Assembly: GCA_027486845.1 (NCBI GenBank)
Contig: JAIXOL010000030.1
Coordinates: forward strand, 124,001-188,000
Source: Cytophagaceae bacterium
GTDB lineage: Bacteria > Bacteroidota > Bacteroidia > Cytophagales > Spirosomataceae
DNA length: 64,000 bases
Reading direction: 5' to 3'
Shown: one piece after another, positions 10,043-18,586 of the stretch
How positions within the stretch are numbered: the stretch's first letter is position 1
How the letters are laid out: each line of letters starts with the position of its first letter
Made by a program: the position numbers and the translations under genes
The notes under the pieces: model-generated
Databases searched by the model: none
Told to the model about the DNA's origin: nothing
Seen by the model: only the letters and a program-made list of their open reading frames with translations

Positions 10043-11221
10043 TCAAACAAAATCACCATCCACATTTGTATCTTTCCAGCTTCTCGAATTGGCCGAATCA
10101 ATAACTGCCGCACAAACTTTTTGAGTTTGAAGTGCTTCTTTGAATGTTGGAGAACAATCTTCACCAGTTTCCAAACTTTTCAAGAAATCGGCTACTTGAT
10201 GAACAAAACTATGCTCATAACCAATACCGCAACCTGGAATCCACCATTTATTCATGTAAGGTTGGTCGCCATCAGTCACATGAATTGACCTCCATCCTCG
10301 AACAATAGAATCATCACGATGGTCGAAATATTCAAGACGATTTAGGTCATGTAAATCCCAACGGATAGAAGCATCAGCACCGTTAATTTCAAAAGTATAG
10401 AGAGCCTTGTGTCCACGAGCATAACGAGTAGATTCAAAAAGTCCGAGTGAACCATTGGCAAAATGACAATGAAAAATACAGGCATCATCAATTCCAACAG
10501 GTTGAACTTTTCCCGTTAGCTGATGCATACGCTCTTTAATGAAAGTTTCGGTAACGGCAGAAACATCAGTAATTGCTCCGTTTAGCCACATAGCTGTATC
10601 AATGCAGTGAGCTAAAAGGTCGCCTGTTACGCCCGAACCTGCTGAATCTACGTCCATTCGCCATAAACCCTCACCCCCTTGTGGAAGGTCGGCACTAATA
10701 GTCCAATCTTGTAAAAAATTTGCTCGGTAATGATATATTTTACCCAATTTTCCAGAGTCAATAATTTGTTTTGCCAAAGTTACGGCGGGCATTCTACGGT
10801 AGTTATACCAAACCGTAGTTTTCAGTGGAACGCCGTCCGCTCCTGCTTTATCGATGGCATCTACCATTATTTGCCCTTCTTCCAAAGTACGAGCAAGCGG
10901 TTTTTCACACAAAATCATTTTTCCTGCCGCTGCCGCTGCCAAAGCAATTTCAGCGTGGGTATCGTTAGGTGTACAAATATCTATGGCATCAATATCATCA
11001 CGAGCAACGAGGGCTTTCCAATCGGTTTCGATAGATTCAAAACCCCATTGGTCAGCAAATGCTTGTACTTTTACGGCATTTCTTGAGCAAACGGCCTTTA
11101 AAACAGGCGTATATTCCAATTCAGGAAAAAAATTTGTAATACGATTATATCCATTAGAATGAGCTCTTCCCATGAGGCCCGTTCCTATTAATCCGATTCT
11201 GAGTTGTTTCTTCGTTGACAT
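10043..11221 (-). CDS. Gfo/Idh/MocA family sugar oxidoreductase
   Basis: This 392-residue protein starts with a Rossmann NAD(P)-binding loop, [16 protein letters not shown] at residues 9-24. It has the family's conserved EKP segment (ILCEKPLAR) near residues 103-111 and the usual C-terminal beta-sheet domain with substrate-facing His/Asp residues. No signal peptide is visible, so it is cytoplasmic. Enzymes of this family oxidise or reduce sugars, inositols or 3-keto sugars. Its place just upstream of the ABC importer genes suggests that it acts on the imported sugar or its lactone/keto form. The direction of the reaction and the substrate are not known. Confidence 0.9.
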   Translation of the reverse strand: MSTKKQLRIGLIGTGLMGRAHSNGYNRITNFFPELEYTPVLKAVCSRNAVKVQAFADQWGFESIETDWKALVARDDIDAIDICTPNDTHAEIALAAAAAGKMILCEKPLARTLEEGQIMVDAIDKAGADGVPLKTTVWYNYRRMPAVTLAKQIIDSGKLGKIYHYRANFLQDWTISADLPQGGEGLWRMDVDSAGSGVTGDLLAHCIDTAMWLNGAITDVSAVTETFIKERMHQLTGKVQPVGIDDACIFHCHFANGSLGLFESTRYARGHKALYTFEINGADASIRWDLHDLNRLEYFDHRDDSIVRGWRSIHVTDGDQPYMNKWWIPGCGIGYEHSFVHQVADFLKSLETGEDCSPTFKEALQTQKVCAAVIDSANSRSWKDTNVDGDFV

Positions 11222-11313
11222 AGTTTTATTAATTTTAGACCGGAGAACTTAGACAAGAGACAAGAAAATTATTGAATTAATCTCATGTCTTTTGTCTAAT
11301 ATCTTAAATAAAT

Positions 11314-12345
11314 TTACGCTTCATACCACCCGTGTTGTTTTCTGACATTTATCATGGCTGCCAAAATATCATTCCAAGTTTTTGGCTGAGTCATTACTGC
11401 GTTGTCAAACATACAGCCATCCCAACAAATATGTCGGAAAGCTTTGGTTAATTCGCCCGAATTATTGCGAAGCCAGAGGCCTGCATCGTGAGCTATATCA
11501 AGTTTTCCATTTGGGTCGGTAGCTTGACAATGACGTCCAGTTTTATCGTGTGAACCTGTGCCATGTACAGTTCCATCGTTTTGAGCAACGTGAAAGTCAA
11601 TTGTCCAAGGACGCAAAGCATCAGTGAGTTTTTTTAATCCTGCAAGGAAAGTTTCTCTGTCTCCCCATTGAAAATCTTCGGGCAAAATACGAGCTTCGGG
11701 AGCATTATAACCAAGCAAATAGAGCGTAGTATGCGACATATCGGCCTGAAAACCAATATTTGGGCGGTCAACTGCCTCTAAAGTATCAATCATTGCTTTC
11801 CATGAGTGCATTCCACCCCAACAAATTTCTCCTTCAGCTGCGAGTCTTTCACCATAATCGGCAGCTACATCGCAAGCTTCTCTGAATGTCTGTGCAATCA
11901 ATTTGGTATTTCCTACTGGGTCAGCAGCCCAACTTTGTGGACTACTCGCAGAATCAATTCTAACGATTCCGTTTGGACGAATGCCCATTTCACGCAATTT
12001 TTGACCGATATGACAAGATTTACGAACCATTTCTACAAAACTCGCTCGTTCCTCTTTGCTACCCATTGCTGGCCCTCCCCATATAGGAGCAACCAAACTG
12101 CCAATTTCAAGACCGTGTTTTGTAACTTTATCAGCCAATCTTTTGATGGCGTCATCAGAAGTATCAAGGTCATAGTGTGGGTCGAAAAGCCCTAAGTCAA
12201 CACCATCAAATTTTACACCATCTACCTCAGCAGCAGCTGTCATTTCGAGCATGGTATCTAACGAAATTGGGGGCTCAGAGTCAGACCCTTTTCCTACAAT
12301 ACCCGGCCATGTGGCATTGTGGAGTTTAGGATAGTTATTTTCCAT
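11314..12345 (-). CDS. Sugar phosphate isomerase/epimerase-like TIM-barrel protein
   Basis: This 343-residue protein has the AP-endonuclease-2/xylose-isomerase-like TIM-barrel pattern. Candidate metal ligands are the Glu in AEGEICWGG, the Asp/His in FQADMSHTT, and the His in [10 protein letters not shown], and it ends with a conserved Trp/Asp region. It has no signal peptide. Enzymes of this superfamily isomerise, epimerise or dehydrate free sugars, keto-inositols or hydroxypyruvate. It is the longest of the three TIM-barrel genes in the locus and lies directly upstream of the oxidoreductase gene, suggesting consecutive steps. The exact reaction cannot be read from the sequence. Confidence 0.82.
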   Translation of the reverse strand: MENNYPKLHNATWPGIVGKGSDSEPPISLDTMLEMTAAAEVDGVKFDGVDLGLFDPHYDLDTSDDAIKRLADKVTKHGLEIGSLVAPIWGGPAMGSKEERASFVEMVRKSCHIGQKLREMGIRPNGIVRIDSASSPQSWAADPVGNTKLIAQTFREACDVAADYGERLAAEGEICWGGMHSWKAMIDTLEAVDRPNIGFQADMSHTTLYLLGYNAPEARILPEDFQWGDRETFLAGLKKLTDALRPWTIDFHVAQNDGTVHGTGSHDKTGRHCQATDPNGKLDIAHDAGLWLRNNSGELTKAFRHICWDGCMFDNAVMTQPKTWNDILAAMINVRKQHGWYEA

Positions 12346-12388
12346 AGTTTAATAGAATTTTAGGTTGATATTTTAATGAGTAAATGAT

Positions 12389-12472
12389 TGAGTGAATGAT
12401 TGAATTTCGAACGAATGTTTAATAATTAATGCAACTTCTCACAAAATATTCATTCATTCCATCATTCACTCA
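12389..12472. repeat. Imperfect inverted repeat
   Basis: TGAGTGAATGATTGAA at 12389-12404 is matched by an inverted copy at 12457-12472 with 15 of 16 bases paired. It sits between the cupin and TIM-barrel genes. It resembles the spacer palindromes found elsewhere in the window. Confidence 0.6.
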
Positions 12473-12480
12473 GTCTATGA

Positions 12481-13683
12481 TTATAAAATTAAATCAGGGT
12501 TGTTAGGTCCAAAATGCTTGAGCATCACGATTGGATCATTTGCTGAATGATTTGTAATTGTAACACCTTCCATTGCCGCTTTTTCGGTGATGAAAAACTC
12601 ATCATTTGTGAGTTGTCCGTAACGAATCAAGGCTGGTGTTTCGATATTCCAAACACCCATTTTACCGTGTCCTTGCATCATGATTATACCGTAAGCAGCA
12701 CTATCTTTAATTATTACAGTTTGTCCCGGTAAAACAGTCAATTCTTTTGCAGAAAATGCTTCTGAACGATAACAAACCCATTTTTCAATATAGCCTTCTG
12801 CTTCCATTTCAGCCATATCTTTTACTGGTTTTGGCTGCATAAATCGAGTTTCTAAAAGATTTGGATTGGTGTTAAGTTCCCAATCAATTACACCCATTAG
12901 TTGGTCATAATCGCCAATTTGGTCAGGAGGTGTGCCATTCCACAATAATTCTTCGGGAATAACTGCCTCATTTACCAAAGATTGATACATCGCAAAAACA
13001 TCCGATGCTTTTTGTGGCTCATACGTACACAAACTCCCCGGAGCATGCAACATTCCTGGAGGAACATCCCAGCCAGTTCCAGGAATTAATGGAAACGCCT
13101 GCGAAAACATCGTAATTTTATTATCGCCTTTCGTGAAATTCATCAAACATTCTTTGATTTGCTCCTTTGTTGTACCAGGAGCAATGCCAAAAAATGTATA
13201 GGGGAAATCTCCACCATGATTATTCAATTGTGGGGGATAATAATAGGCTTCAGGTTTGCCGAGTTGACCAATTTTGGCAGCTTCTTCGTCGTTATGGTGA
13301 ATGTGATGTGGCAAAGGCCCCATATTATCAAAAAACTTCGAGTACATTGGCCAACTTTTGTATTCATCCCAAAGGCGGTTTCCAATAATTTCTGCACCGA
13401 GTTCTTCAATTGCATCTTTTAAAAGCACTTTTTCATCACCTACAATAACGAAGCTTAAACCTTCATTTTCGCCCGTTAATGGGCCATTTTTTGCAGGAGT
13501 TGTTGACGAAAGCCAACGCTCGTCGATTCCGCCACGTACACCACCGAGTACATAATAATCATCGGGGTGAAGTTTTATTCTGCGGCCCGGCACACAAAAT
13601 GAACGTGGAACCCAAGTCGGTGCTAATCGTAAAATTCCTTTTCCTTGTTCTAAAGCTTTTTGTGCAATACTTAAATCTGACAT
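12481..13683 (-). CDS. Class I phosphomannose-isomerase-like cupin
   Basis: This 400-residue cytoplasmic protein has features of the type I mannose-6-phosphate isomerase fold. There is a metal-site region HHIHHN near residue 125, GKPEAYY about 18 residues later, and PPGMLHAPG near residue 211, which corresponds to the PAGxxHA metal motif. A second cupin-like barrel forms the C-terminal third. The classical QxHP motif is replaced by HHIHHN, so the substrate is probably not mannose 6-phosphate. A sugar-ketol isomerase of the imported sugar would fit the locus. The fold is fairly certain; the reaction is not. Confidence 0.75.
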   Translation of the reverse strand: MSDLSIAQKALEQGKGILRLAPTWVPRSFCVPGRRIKLHPDDYYVLGGVRGGIDERWLSSTTPAKNGPLTGENEGLSFVIVGDEKVLLKDAIEELGAEIIGNRLWDEYKSWPMYSKFFDNMGPLPHHIHHNDEEAAKIGQLGKPEAYYYPPQLNNHGGDFPYTFFGIAPGTTKEQIKECLMNFTKGDNKITMFSQAFPLIPGTGWDVPPGMLHAPGSLCTYEPQKASDVFAMYQSLVNEAVIPEELLWNGTPPDQIGDYDQLMGVIDWELNTNPNLLETRFMQPKPVKDMAEMEAEGYIEKWVCYRSEAFSAKELTVLPGQTVIIKDSAAYGIIMMQGHGKMGVWNIETPALIRYGQLTNDEFFITEKAAMEGVTITNHSANDPIVMLKHFGPNNPDLIL

Positions 13684-13748
13684 AATATAATATTTGAAGG
13701 GTTGAATTTGTATTATTAGTCCAAAAGGAACGGTTTAATATTAAAGCG

Positions 13749-13884
13749 GTGGATTTTAACCCACTGAAATAATTCAATTAAGTACTTGTAAATCCCATTA
13801 GAATGGGCTATTTAATGTGCTCCGAACCAGCGGTTCTTAATTACTGTTTCTTTGTTTTACGATGGGTTAAAAACCCATCTCTAC
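13749..13884. repeat. Cluster of four short palindromes
   Basis: The spacer between the DUF4432 and cupin genes holds four hairpin-forming palindromes: 13749-13764 (GTGG/CCAC ends), 13794-13807 (CCCATT/AATGGG), 13824-13836 (GAACC/GGTTC) and 13862-13878 (ATGGGTT/AACCCAT). On the minus strand the last is preceded by TGTAGAG, resembling the TGTAGA that precedes the palindrome at 30231. The cluster looks like REP-type intergenic elements. Confidence 0.6.
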
Positions 13885-13909
13885 AAGATTTAATATGCCG
13901 ATGAGACTT

Positions 13910-14947
13910 TTACAGGTTTTGTTTTTCAAAAACTTTCACTTCCAAATCAAACGAACGAGTTTCGTAAGATTCAAGAAAAATTAATTCATTATTGGCTCTT
14001 GCTTGTGCTTGTCCAATTGGAGGATTTGTTGCGGGTTCGATGCCTGTTACGTACTCGCCTTTGCCCCAATGTTGCCAATTAACTAAGTGTGGTAATTGGT
14101 CTTTCTTGAAAATAATCTCTACTCTTAGCCCAATTTTAGCATTATAAAGTCCTGCCATACACATTCCCGAACCATCAGAATTTGGGTCAATGAAGACAAC
14201 TTCTTCACCCGTGCCGAGATGTTCATTTAAGGGTGATGGGCAGGTTTTGAAATCATTACCTTCTTTGAAAATCTTGGCATTCTCATCGCCAAAACGTGGT
14301 TTCCATTTTCCTTCCCAAAGTATTTTTGTTCCCTCATCAACCATCGGATAACCAAAATTGAAGTGATACATAAGCATCAGCGGTGTGGGGGTATTTCCAC
14401 GATTGATAACTTCATCATGAATTTTTAGCGTTGGCTCACCGAGTGTTCCCGAAATTGTTCTTCTTAGCTCTAAACTTGGCCCAAAAACTTTGGTTTCTTT
14501 AATAATTCCCGTGATACTCATTTCCATTTTTCCTGCCACAGGGTCAGGTTGAATGATAGAAACAATTTCAGCAGGAAGATTTGAAATATTTCCATGAATA
14601 CCTCTTTCACCAAATTCATCTTTCTCAGGGCCACCCACATGTGAAAGTCCGCACGTAGTTAAGAGTCCGCCACCGAAAGTTTTAAGCCAATCGATTCCTC
14701 GGTCAGAGTTGGGTTGTGGAACAATAAAACCACCGTGACTAAGCCAAGCCAAACTATGTTGGTTATAGAACGCCTCAGCAATGTCCATTCCTCTATCAAT
14801 GACCACTTTATATCTCAAGCCAGTTCCTGTATTTATCCAAGCGATACGATTTCCACGACCTAAACCATTGTCAAGAACGGAAGTTTCTATGCCTCCCATT
14901 TGGGCATGATTTGATATTTTATCTTTAAAGTTTTGAATTTCGCTCAT
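13910..14947 (-). CDS. DUF4432 family aldose-1-epimerase-like protein
   Basis: This 345-residue protein matches the DUF4432 pattern in the galactose-mutarotase superfamily. It has an N-terminal DNGLGRGNR segment, VIDRGMDIAEAFY, GGLLTTCGLSHVGGP, GERGIHGNISNLPAE and a C-terminal GIEPATNP motif. The conserved His and Glu residues would sit in the sugar-binding cleft of the beta-supersandwich. It has no signal peptide. Proteins of this family often occur in sugar catabolic operons and probably interconvert anomers or bind the sugar ring. It lies between the hydrolase and cupin genes on the same strand. Confidence 0.85.
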   Translation of the reverse strand: MSEIQNFKDKISNHAQMGGIETSVLDNGLGRGNRIAWINTGTGLRYKVVIDRGMDIAEAFYNQHSLAWLSHGGFIVPQPNSDRGIDWLKTFGGGLLTTCGLSHVGGPEKDEFGERGIHGNISNLPAEIVSIIQPDPVAGKMEMSITGIIKETKVFGPSLELRRTISGTLGEPTLKIHDEVINRGNTPTPLMLMYHFNFGYPMVDEGTKILWEGKWKPRFGDENAKIFKEGNDFKTCPSPLNEHLGTGEEVVFIDPNSDGSGMCMAGLYNAKIGLRVEIIFKKDQLPHLVNWQHWGKGEYVTGIEPATNPPIGQAQARANNELIFLESYETRSFDLEVKVFEKQNL

Positions 14948-14984
14948 CGAAAATTAATTGACAAAGTTTTTAATTTAAAACATT

Positions 14985-15794
14985 TTAATGATGTAAAAAC
15001 CAGTCTGTAACCCGAATATTAAAGTCTTCCACGTTTTCAAAATGGAAGGCATGACCCGCTTTTTCGTAAAGGAAAAGTTCGGCATTAGGCATTATTGCCA
15101 CAATTTCGTTGGCCATCCATTCAGGGGTAAAAATATCTTCTTTACCACCAATTACTAATGTCGGCTGAGAAACTGAACTTAATTCTGCAAGCACCGAATG
15201 ATTGATACATGCAGCAGCCTGACCTTTTAGTCCGTGTAGTGGTTGAGGATTTGGGTCTAAATGAGCATTTTTTCGACCTTCCTCCAGTTCGGCCACAAAC
15301 TTTTCATTGTCCCACGAAGCTTTTGAAAAAATTAATAATTGAATATAGAGACTAAATTCCTCTGGATTAAACTTTGCTTTACAATTGACAATATGCTGAA
15401 AAATTGCTTTTGCTGTATTATCACAGCGAGCCCAAGGACACATTAAAACTAAAGACTTTACTTTTTTGGGGTGTCTGATTGCCAATTCTTGGGCGATTGT
15501 ACTTCCCATTGAGCAGCCAATTACGTGGGCATTTTCGATTTGAAGTTCGTCGAGTAAACCAGCATAATCATCGGCCATCATTGCTGTTGTATAATCTCCT
15601 TCTGGCTTATCGGTTTGACCCACACCACGATTATCTCCGATTATACATCTAAAATTTTTTTCAAAATAAGCAGTATGAGGCTCCCAAACAGTACCAGCTG
15701 CGGTAATTCCCATTATCATCAAAAGAGGTGTAGCCGAACTTAGACCACGCTCTTCGTAGTAAAAATTGATTCCGTTTGTTTGTACGAATGGCAT
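14985..15794 (-). CDS. Alpha/beta hydrolase (3-oxoadipate enol-lactonase-like)
   Basis: I place the start at the ATG at 15794 (MPFVQTNG), although an in-frame TTG at 15803 is possible. The 269-residue protein has the alpha/beta-hydrolase nucleophile elbow GCSMGS near residue 95, a late acidic residue in IGGKEDIFTP and the catalytic His in KAGHAFHFE. It resembles enol-lactonases and other soluble hydrolases. It almost abuts the TIM-barrel gene upstream, so the two are probably translated together. In this locus it could open a sugar lactone or remove an acyl group. The substrate is unknown. Confidence 0.85.
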   Translation of the reverse strand: MPFVQTNGINFYYEERGLSSATPLLMIMGITAAGTVWEPHTAYFEKNFRCIIGDNRGVGQTDKPEGDYTTAMMADDYAGLLDELQIENAHVIGCSMGSTIAQELAIRHPKKVKSLVLMCPWARCDNTAKAIFQHIVNCKAKFNPEEFSLYIQLLIFSKASWDNEKFVAELEEGRKNAHLDPNPQPLHGLKGQAAACINHSVLAELSSVSQPTLVIGGKEDIFTPEWMANEIVAIMPNAELFLYEKAGHAFHFENVEDFNIRVTDWFLHH

Positions 15795-15803
15795 ACAATT
15801 CAA

Positions 15804-16631
15804 CTATTTTAGATTAGGAATTAGGTCATTTAATATCCATTTACCATCATGAAGTGTTACAAAATCGGGGTCATCTAAAGCTTCTTCCCCCTCATCTTCA
15901 CAAATAATCCAACCTTTATAATTAATATCTTTGAGCCATTGAGTAATTGAAAGAAGGTCAACTTTTCCTTTACCCATCAAAGTAAATTCGGGTTCCCCGT
16001 TCCAATCCTTGTAATGAACATGGTTGATGAGCGAAGCATATTCCTTCATTTTTTCGAGTGGATTCATATCACCGTTGATAATATGCCCAACGTCGGGTGT
16101 CCAGCCTGTTACCGTACTATCCAAAGATTCTAAAACTAATTTATAATCTGACTCTGTTCTAATAATTGAACTATGCGGTGAATTTGGGTGAAAACTGCAA
16201 GGAATACCTTTATCGGCTGCTCTTTTTGAAACTGTATTAACGATATTTACCAAATTTCTTTGGCGATTTTCTAAATCATGGCGACCCGTTGGAATTTGAA
16301 CTGTATTTAAAATAGCTCCGGGAAAACGCTCTAACAATTTAATGGCATTATCGGCTATTTGCTTTTCGTATTCTGATTCCTCTGACCCATTCCATTCTAA
16401 AGCCAATGCAAGAGCCGCTAACTCTATGCCTTGCTCTTTTAGTTTTGCTTCCAAACGATCGGCATCAACTAAATCGCCCATCCAAGTAAAAATTGGTTGA
16501 ATACCTGTAAAACCCGATTTGGCAATAATTTCTATCATATGAGCCAATCGCCCTTGGTGCGTTTGTCCGTTGCCACTCATAAACCATGTATAAACTTCCG
16601 AACCAAATCGAAAAGGCAATTTTTCTTTCAT
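15804..16631 (-). CDS. TIM-barrel sugar isomerase/dehydratase (IolE/hydroxypyruvate isomerase-like)
   Basis: This 275-residue protein has the AP_endonuc_2 TIM-barrel fold. Likely metal ligands fall in SFHPNSPHSS, TPDVGHII, HVHYKDWNG and the C-terminal ICEDEGEEA. The spacing resembles inosose dehydratase (IolE) and related keto-sugar dehydratases more than ketose epimerases. It has no signal sequence. It immediately precedes the hydrolase gene with no spacer, supporting translational coupling. In the 3-keto-glycoside pathways known from Bacteroidota, a TIM-barrel hydratase works with a DUF1080 protein, which is also present here. The role is an inference from that context. Confidence 0.78.
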   Translation of the reverse strand: MKEKLPFRFGSEVYTWFMSGNGQTHQGRLAHMIEIIAKSGFTGIQPIFTWMGDLVDADRLEAKLKEQGIELAALALALEWNGSEESEYEKQIADNAIKLLERFPGAILNTVQIPTGRHDLENRQRNLVNIVNTVSKRAADKGIPCSFHPNSPHSSIIRTESDYKLVLESLDSTVTGWTPDVGHIINGDMNPLEKMKEYASLINHVHYKDWNGEPEFTLMGKGKVDLLSITQWLKDINYKGWIICEDEGEEALDDPDFVTLHDGKWILNDLIPNLK

Positions 16632-16655
16632 TTTTATATCGGGTGAACAGTTATT

Positions 16656-16781
16656 GGTTACTTGTTATTTGTAAAATGGTTACTGATTTGTGGTTATTAG
16701 TTACTAATGAGTATTTTTTTATATTTAATTAAGAGATAATCAGCAAATTAAAACAAAACAAACAACCAATAACGAGTAACC
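16656..16781. repeat. Inverted repeat with 94-bp spacer
   Basis: GGTTACTTGTTATTTG at 16656-16671 is mirrored by CCAATAACGAGTAACC at 16766-16781 with 14 of 16 bases pairing. The repeat fills the spacer between two TIM-barrel genes. It looks like a small non-coding intergenic element, perhaps a MITE remnant. Confidence 0.5.
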
Positions 16782-16790
16782 ATTAACTAA

Positions 16791-17642
16791 TTATAATCCA
16801 TGTTTCATGCACATTTCTTTGATAAATTTCAGACCACCTTCGGCTATGTCCCATGGGTCGTTGTACTCACGCCAAACATTGATTGCATTGGCAAAATCTG
16901 GGTCGTTTCTTGAAAAAGCCTCAATTGTTAGCCATCCTTTGTAATTTATAGAAGCCAGTGCCGCAAAAGCATCATCAAATGGTATGTGTCCATCACCTGG
17001 TGTACCTCGGTCGTTTTCGCTGATGTGTACGTGGCTCAAGTATGGAGCAATTGAATTGATTGCCGAAGCGTATTTTTTTTCTTCAATATTGGCGTGATGC
17101 GTATCAAACATTGCTTGAACATTCGGATGATTGACCATTTTTATCAATTTTGCCAACTGTTCCATCGTATTGCACAAATAGCACTCAAAACGATTGAGGG
17201 CTTCGGGAGCTAAAATGATATTGGCTTGCTTAGCGTGTTCACCTGCTTGGTACAAAATTTCGGCTGCTCTTTTATATTCCTCGTCGAGAGCTGGATGTGC
17301 CTCAAAATGTGCGTGAGCAGAATGAAAAGGTCCACAAAGCACTGTAGAACCCAAATCATACGAGCGATCAATTGCCCATCTTATTCGGTCTAATCCTTTC
17401 TGACGCACACTCGCCGACTCATTGATTGGATTGGCATCTGGACTTACGACCGTAACCGTTGTAACTTCCAAGCCAATATCTTTTGAGTGTTTACCAACTA
17501 TTTTATAAGCATTTTCGTCGGCTGCCCCTACAAAATATTCTACTCCATCATAACCAATGGTTTTTAATCTCTCAATAATCGGAAATAACTCCTCTGAAAC
17601 ATTGGCCGACCATGCCAAAACATTGAATCCTATTTTATTCAT
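16791..17642 (-). CDS. Ketose 3-epimerase-like TIM-barrel protein
   Basis: This 283-residue protein carries the four metal-binding segments of D-tagatose/D-psicose 3-epimerases: a Glu in LAPEALNRFECY near 146, an Asp in MFDTHHANIEE near 179, a His in SHVHISENDRGTPG near 202 and a Glu in LTIEAFSR near 240. The ENDRGTPGDGH segment is especially typical of this family. The enzyme would interconvert ketohexoses, ketopentoses or deoxyketoses at C3. Together with a class II aldolase at the end of the locus, this points to a ketose intermediate. It is cytoplasmic and has normal length. The substrate is undefined. Confidence 0.82.
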   Translation of the reverse strand: MNKIGFNVLAWSANVSEELFPIIERLKTIGYDGVEYFVGAADENAYKIVGKHSKDIGLEVTTVTVVSPDANPINESASVRQKGLDRIRWAIDRSYDLGSTVLCGPFHSAHAHFEAHPALDEEYKRAAEILYQAGEHAKQANIILAPEALNRFECYLCNTMEQLAKLIKMVNHPNVQAMFDTHHANIEEKKYASAINSIAPYLSHVHISENDRGTPGDGHIPFDDAFAALASINYKGWLTIEAFSRNDPDFANAINVWREYNDPWDIAEGGLKFIKEMCMKHGL

Positions 17643-17652
17643 TACTTACTTG

Positions 17653-17669
17653 GGCGTATGCGATACACC
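17653..17669. repeat. REP-like palindrome, GGCGTATGCGATACxCC family
   Basis: GGCGTATGCGATACACC is a near-perfect palindrome and differs by one base from the element at 53221-53237. It lies between the epimerase and DUF1080 genes. Confidence 0.7.
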
Positions 17670-17682
17670 ACTACGTTATTTT

Positions 17683-18459
17683 CTATTTCAATTCTTTAAT
17701 TCTTAAATTACGATACTGAACTTTCATTGGTGGGCCAACGTGTACTTGTACGCCCAAAATACCTTTCGATTTTCCATTAACTAAATCATTGTCGCTTACA
17801 TCGCTCATCAGAATATCATTGATGTAGTGCTGTAAACGGTTGCCTTTGATTACCAAGTGAAATGTATTCCAATCTTGCTTATTAATTTTGGTTTTTAATG
17901 CTTCATTTTCTCCTAAACTTCCTGTTACTTTTAGCTCTGTCCAAGCATTTTTTTGCACTTTCTTGCGAACTTCTTCGGGCGTCATTGGGCTTATTTGTGG
18001 ATTGATACTTGTAATCTGACCACGATAAGCCAAAGTAGTTCGACCACGTTCTTCATAATTTTGGCCGGTATAAGTATTATTTCCGTCAATATCAGCTTGA
18101 TAACCTCTTAATGCAAACTGAATATCGGGCAATTTTACGCTTCTGTAATTAATGCCTGAATTTCCTTTTTCGGTAATATTGAATTCACCTTTTAGCTCGA
18201 AATCTGCGGGTTCTCCACCTTTCCATGTAATAAATGAATTGGTTTTGAGTAAGGTTTCAGGGGTAATCTCACCCACTAAATTACCATTTTCTACTCTCCA
18301 ATATTTAGCATCACCTTCCCAATTGTTTAAGGTTTTTCCATCGAAAATTGACTTGAAACCCTTTTCATTTTGAGCAGTACTCGAAACTTTGCAACCAACT
18401 GCCAAGATAGCAATTAGAACAATAATATTCCAATATTTTAAATTAAATTTTGTTGTCAT
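17683..18459 (-). CDS. DUF1080 lipoprotein (3-keto-glycoside hydrolase/lyase-like)
   Basis: The preferred start is the ATG at 18459, giving 258 residues with a signal peptide and lipobox AVGC. An in-frame start at 18561 would add 34 residues ahead of the signal and is unlikely. The mature part has the DUF1080/LamG-like jelly-roll: SIFDGKTLNNWEGDAKYWRVENGNLVGE at the N-terminus, then GNSGINYRS, and a C-terminal GILGVQVHVGPPMKVQYRNLRIKEL. Characterised members act on 3-keto-disaccharides or 3-keto-glycosides in the periplasm. It sits beside a secreted sugar-dehydrogenase-like cytochrome, so a 3-keto intermediate is plausible. The family is certain; the chemistry is inferred. Confidence 0.88.
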   Translation of the reverse strand: MTTKFNLKYWNIIVLIAILAVGCKVSSTAQNEKGFKSIFDGKTLNNWEGDAKYWRVENGNLVGEITPETLLKTNSFITWKGGEPADFELKGEFNITEKGNSGINYRSVKLPDIQFALRGYQADIDGNNTYTGQNYEERGRTTLAYRGQITSINPQISPMTPEEVRKKVQKNAWTELKVTGSLGENEALKTKINKQDWNTFHLVIKGNRLQHYINDILMSDVSDNDLVNGKSKGILGVQVHVGPPMKVQYRNLRIKELK

Positions 18460-18586
18460 TGGTGTATGATTAAAAAGAGTATTCTGTTTTAAATTCTTTG
18501 TTTCCGAACATATAAGTTCAATTTTAAATATGCCTGCCCAAATTCGTTGATACTCCTTCAAGCAAGCATATAAAACTTAATCATAT

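Noticed and set aside
13159-13422. Plus-strand open frames across the cupin gene
   Set aside because: They are antisense shadows of the cupin gene, which has a recognisable family fold and fits the strand and order of its neighbours.
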